A DNA stretch of 6,837 bases from Blastococcus sp. GTDB lineage: Bacteria; Actinomycetota; Actinomycetes; Mycobacteriales; Geodermatophilaceae. Positions within the stretch are counted from its first letter, which is position 1. The number at the start of each line of letters is the position of its first letter. The stretch is from NCBI GenBank assembly GCA_025963345.1, contig JAOPUS010000209.1, positions 1 to 6,837 on the forward strand. The letters run 5' to 3'. The notes beneath the pieces are model-generated. The model saw only the letters and a program-made list of their open reading frames with translations, searched no databases and had not been told where the DNA came from. This document shows, in pieces, positions 5,628-6,837 of the stretch. A program made the translations under genes and the position numbers.

Positions 5628-6552
5628 CGGCGGGGGCGACCATGTCGTCCCCGCGGCCGGCGGCGCCGTCTGGCGGCACGCGCAGGACGGTGGCACGGAG
5701 GCCGCGGTCGTCCACCGCCCCCGCTACGACGACTGGTCGCTGCCCAAGGGAAAGCTCGACGCGGGTGAGCACGCGCTGACCGCGGCGGTGCGCGAGGTCG
5801 GCGAGGAGACCGGGCTGGCGGTCGTCGCCGGACGGCGCAGCGTGCAGACCAGCTACGCGATCCCCGAGGGCACCAAGCGGGTCGACTACTGGGTGATGCA
5901 GGCGTTCGGCGGCCGGTTCGAGCCCAACGACGAGGTCGACGAACTGCGTTGGCTGCCGGTCCCCGCGCCCGCGGATTTGTTCTCGCACGAGCAGGACCGG
6001 GTCGTGCTGGCGGACCTGGCACGGACAGACGTCCCGCTCATGCCCACGCTGATCTTGGTCCGGCACGGCCGCGCGGGGAACCGGTCGGACTGGCATGGCC
6101 CCGACGACCTGCGGCCCCTGGACCGTCGCGGCCGGCTGCAGGCGCAGCGCCTCGCCGAGGTGCTGCCGGTGTTCCTGCCCGTCGAGGTGCTCTCGGCCCC
6201 AGCCGTGCGCTGCAGGGAGACGGTCGAGCCCTTGGCCGAGCGCGTGGGCCTCGACATCCGGCCGGCGCCCGAGTTGGGCGAGGACGGCTTCGCCGCCGAC
6301 CCGGAGGCCGGACTCGCCCTGGTCGAGCGACTGCTCGCCCCCCGCACCCGGCCCGGCGTGACGGTCGTCTGCAGCCAGGGCGGCGCGATCCCGTCGGTGC
6401 TCATGGCCCTGGGCGTGCGCGCCCAGGGAGCCCGGCTCTACCCGCCCTGCGCAAAGGGCAGCGCCTGGGTGCTGGGCGGCCGGCCCGGGGCGCTCGCCGC
6501 GGACTACTACCGCAACTTCGACCCCGACCCGGACGCACCGGCACTCAGATGA
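5611..6552 (+). CDS. mutT1: MutT1-type Nudix hydrolase fused to a histidine phosphatase domain
   Basis: Two-domain nucleotide sanitising enzyme, expected to hydrolyse 8-oxo-(d)GTP and diadenosine polyphosphates as studied for mycobacterial MutT1; cytosolic. The 313-residue product has the length of the mycobacterial protein (about 317, from memory). Residues 11-137 form the Nudix domain with PRYDDWSLPKGK upstream and a perfect Nudix box, G47-x5-E53-x7-REVGEETGL (61-69). Residues 146-300 form the histidine phosphatase (SixA/RHG) domain with R151-H152-G153, PLDRRGRLQAQ (169-179) and SAPAVRCRETVEPLA (195-209). The usual second catalytic histidine is replaced by glutamine (Q256 in CSQGGAIP); I recall the same change in M. 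tuberculosis MutT1, so it is probably a family trait rather than decay. The GTG at 5611 overlaps ppk1 by 17 bases and has a well-placed GGAG; GTG at 5605 is the alternative. It ends tail-to-tail with leuD. Confidence 0.94.
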   Translation: MSSPPDGGGDHVVPAAGGAVWRHAQDGGTEAAVVHRPRYDDWSLPKGKLDAGEHALTAAVREVGEETGLAVVAGRRSVQTSYAIPEGTKRVDYWVMQAFGGRFEPNDEVDELRWLPVPAPADLFSHEQDRVVLADLARTDVPLMPTLILVRHGRAGNRSDWHGPDDLRPLDRRGRLQAQRLAEVLPVFLPVEVLSAPAVRCRETVEPLAERVGLDIRPAPELGEDGFAADPEAGLALVERLLAPRTRPGVTVVCSQGGAIPSVLMALGVRAQGARLYPPCAKGSAWVLGGRPGALAADYYRNFDPDPDAPALR

Positions 6553-6563
6553 CGGGGAGTGCC
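6540..6563. terminator. Small hairpin over the convergent mutT1/leuD stop codons, possible bidirectional terminator
   Basis: GGCACTC (6540-6546) and its exact complement GAGTGCC (6557-6563) form a 7-base-pair stem with a 10-base loop. Both stop codons are inside it: TGA of mutT1 at 6550-6552, and leuD's stop on the minus strand at 6547-6545. There is no T-tract on either side, as is usual for actinobacterial hairpin terminators, and the stem is short. Being symmetrical, it could act on transcripts from both directions; there is no other space for a terminator between these genes. Confidence 0.35.
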
Positions 6564-6837
6564 TTCGGCAGCCAGTTCGGCCGGGTGCCCTCGAACGACT
6601 CGATGTCGGGCAGGTTCCGCTCGGTCAGGCCGACGTCGTCGAGCCCCTCGAGCAGCCGCCAGCGGGTGTAGTCGTCGATGTCGAACGGCACGGTGACCGA
6701 TCCGTAGGTCACCTGCTTGGCGTTCAGGTCGACCGTCACCGCAGTGGTGGGATCGGCCTCGACGGCCGCCCAGAGCGCCTCGACGTCGGCCTGCGGCAGC
6801 AGGACGGTCAGCAGGCCGGCCTTGGTCGAGTTGTTCC
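6545..6837 (-). CDS. leuD: 3-isopropylmalate dehydratase small subunit, C-terminal part (5' end outside window)
   Basis: Small (swivel-domain) subunit of isopropylmalate isomerase, which with the [4Fe-4S] LeuC subunit converts 2-isopropylmalate to 3-isopropylmalate in leucine synthesis; cytosolic. Only the last 96 codons are in the window, reading leftward from 6835 with two further bases of a codon at the edge; the full family length is about 195-205. Recognisable segments are the N-N-S-T-K-A-G-L-L block at the very edge, the strand LNAKQVTYG, the stretch DIDDYTRWRLLEGLDDVGLT, and the ending of PNWLP. The internal GTG at 6739 is not the true start because the conserved sequence continues upstream of it. 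leuC is expected further right, beyond the window. Its stop overlaps the mutT1 3' end by eight bases on the opposite strand. In M. tuberculosis hupB lies between these two genes (from memory); it is absent here. Confidence 0.94.
   Translation of the reverse strand, partial: NNSTKAGLLTVLLPQADVEALWAAVEADPTTAVTVDLNAKQVTYGSVTVPFDIDDYTRWRLLEGLDDVGLTERNLPDIESFEGTRPNWLPKALPVI

Noticed and set aside
1..6837. A novel multi-gene system, mobile element, CRISPR array or RNA gene
   Set aside because: All coding space is taken by seven recognisable core-metabolism genes in an order close to that known from mycobacteria; no array-like repeats, transposase, integrase or tRNA-like structure were seen.

Overview
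The window is very GC-rich (about 70% or more by eye), with GTG starts and strong G/C third-position bias. It contains an F420-cofactor gene (cofC) next to ppk1 and mutT1. This is a high-GC actinomycete chromosome, probably of the Pseudonocardia/Amycolatopsis/Mycobacterium side of the phylum; the genus is inference. From memory, the order gpsA / cofC / ppk1 / mutT1 / leuD matches the Mycobacterium tuberculosis block Rv2982c (gpsA2), Rv2983 (fbiD), Rv2984 (ppk1), Rv2985 (mutT1), Rv2987c (leuD). So this looks like a conserved core-genome neighbourhood rather than an island.

Layout, left to right. Positions 1-2696 hold a leftward (minus-strand) operon. Its transcription order is a PlsC-type acyltransferase (2696 to 1878), gpsA (1881 to 886) and a cystathionine gamma-lyase-like PLP enzyme (889 to beyond base 1). 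Both junctions are ATGA stop/start overlaps, so the three genes are probably translationally coupled. A 174-base divergent gap (2697-2870) separates this from a rightward operon: cofC/fbiD (2871-3515), ppk1 (3555-5627) and mutT1 (5611-6552). The cofC-ppk1 gap is short but contains a good match to a PhoP/RegX3-type PHO-box repeat unit and a palindrome. mutT1 starts inside the end of ppk1. The right edge is the 3' part of a leftward leuD (6837 to 6545), whose stop codon overlaps the mutT1 stop region tail-to-tail; a small hairpin covers both stops.

How the genes fit together. GpsA supplies sn-glycerol-3-phosphate, and the acyltransferase is expected to make phosphatidic acid, so the left operon is mainly phospholipid head-of-pathway plus one sulfur amino-acid enzyme. 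The right operon covers nucleotide and phosphate handling: CofC uses GTP to activate the phospho-organic acid for F420, PPK1 makes polyphosphate from ATP, and MutT1 cleans oxidised or dinucleoside polyphosphate nucleotides. leuD belongs to leucine synthesis, a separate leftward unit.

I found no mobile element, tRNA/rRNA, CRISPR array or recognisable defence or novel multi-gene system. The observations most worth checking are the PHO-box-like unit in front of ppk1, the hairpin over the convergent stops, the lack of hupB between mutT1 and leuD, the repeated GTGTG/CACAC motifs in the divergent gap, and the PLP enzyme coupled to gpsA.
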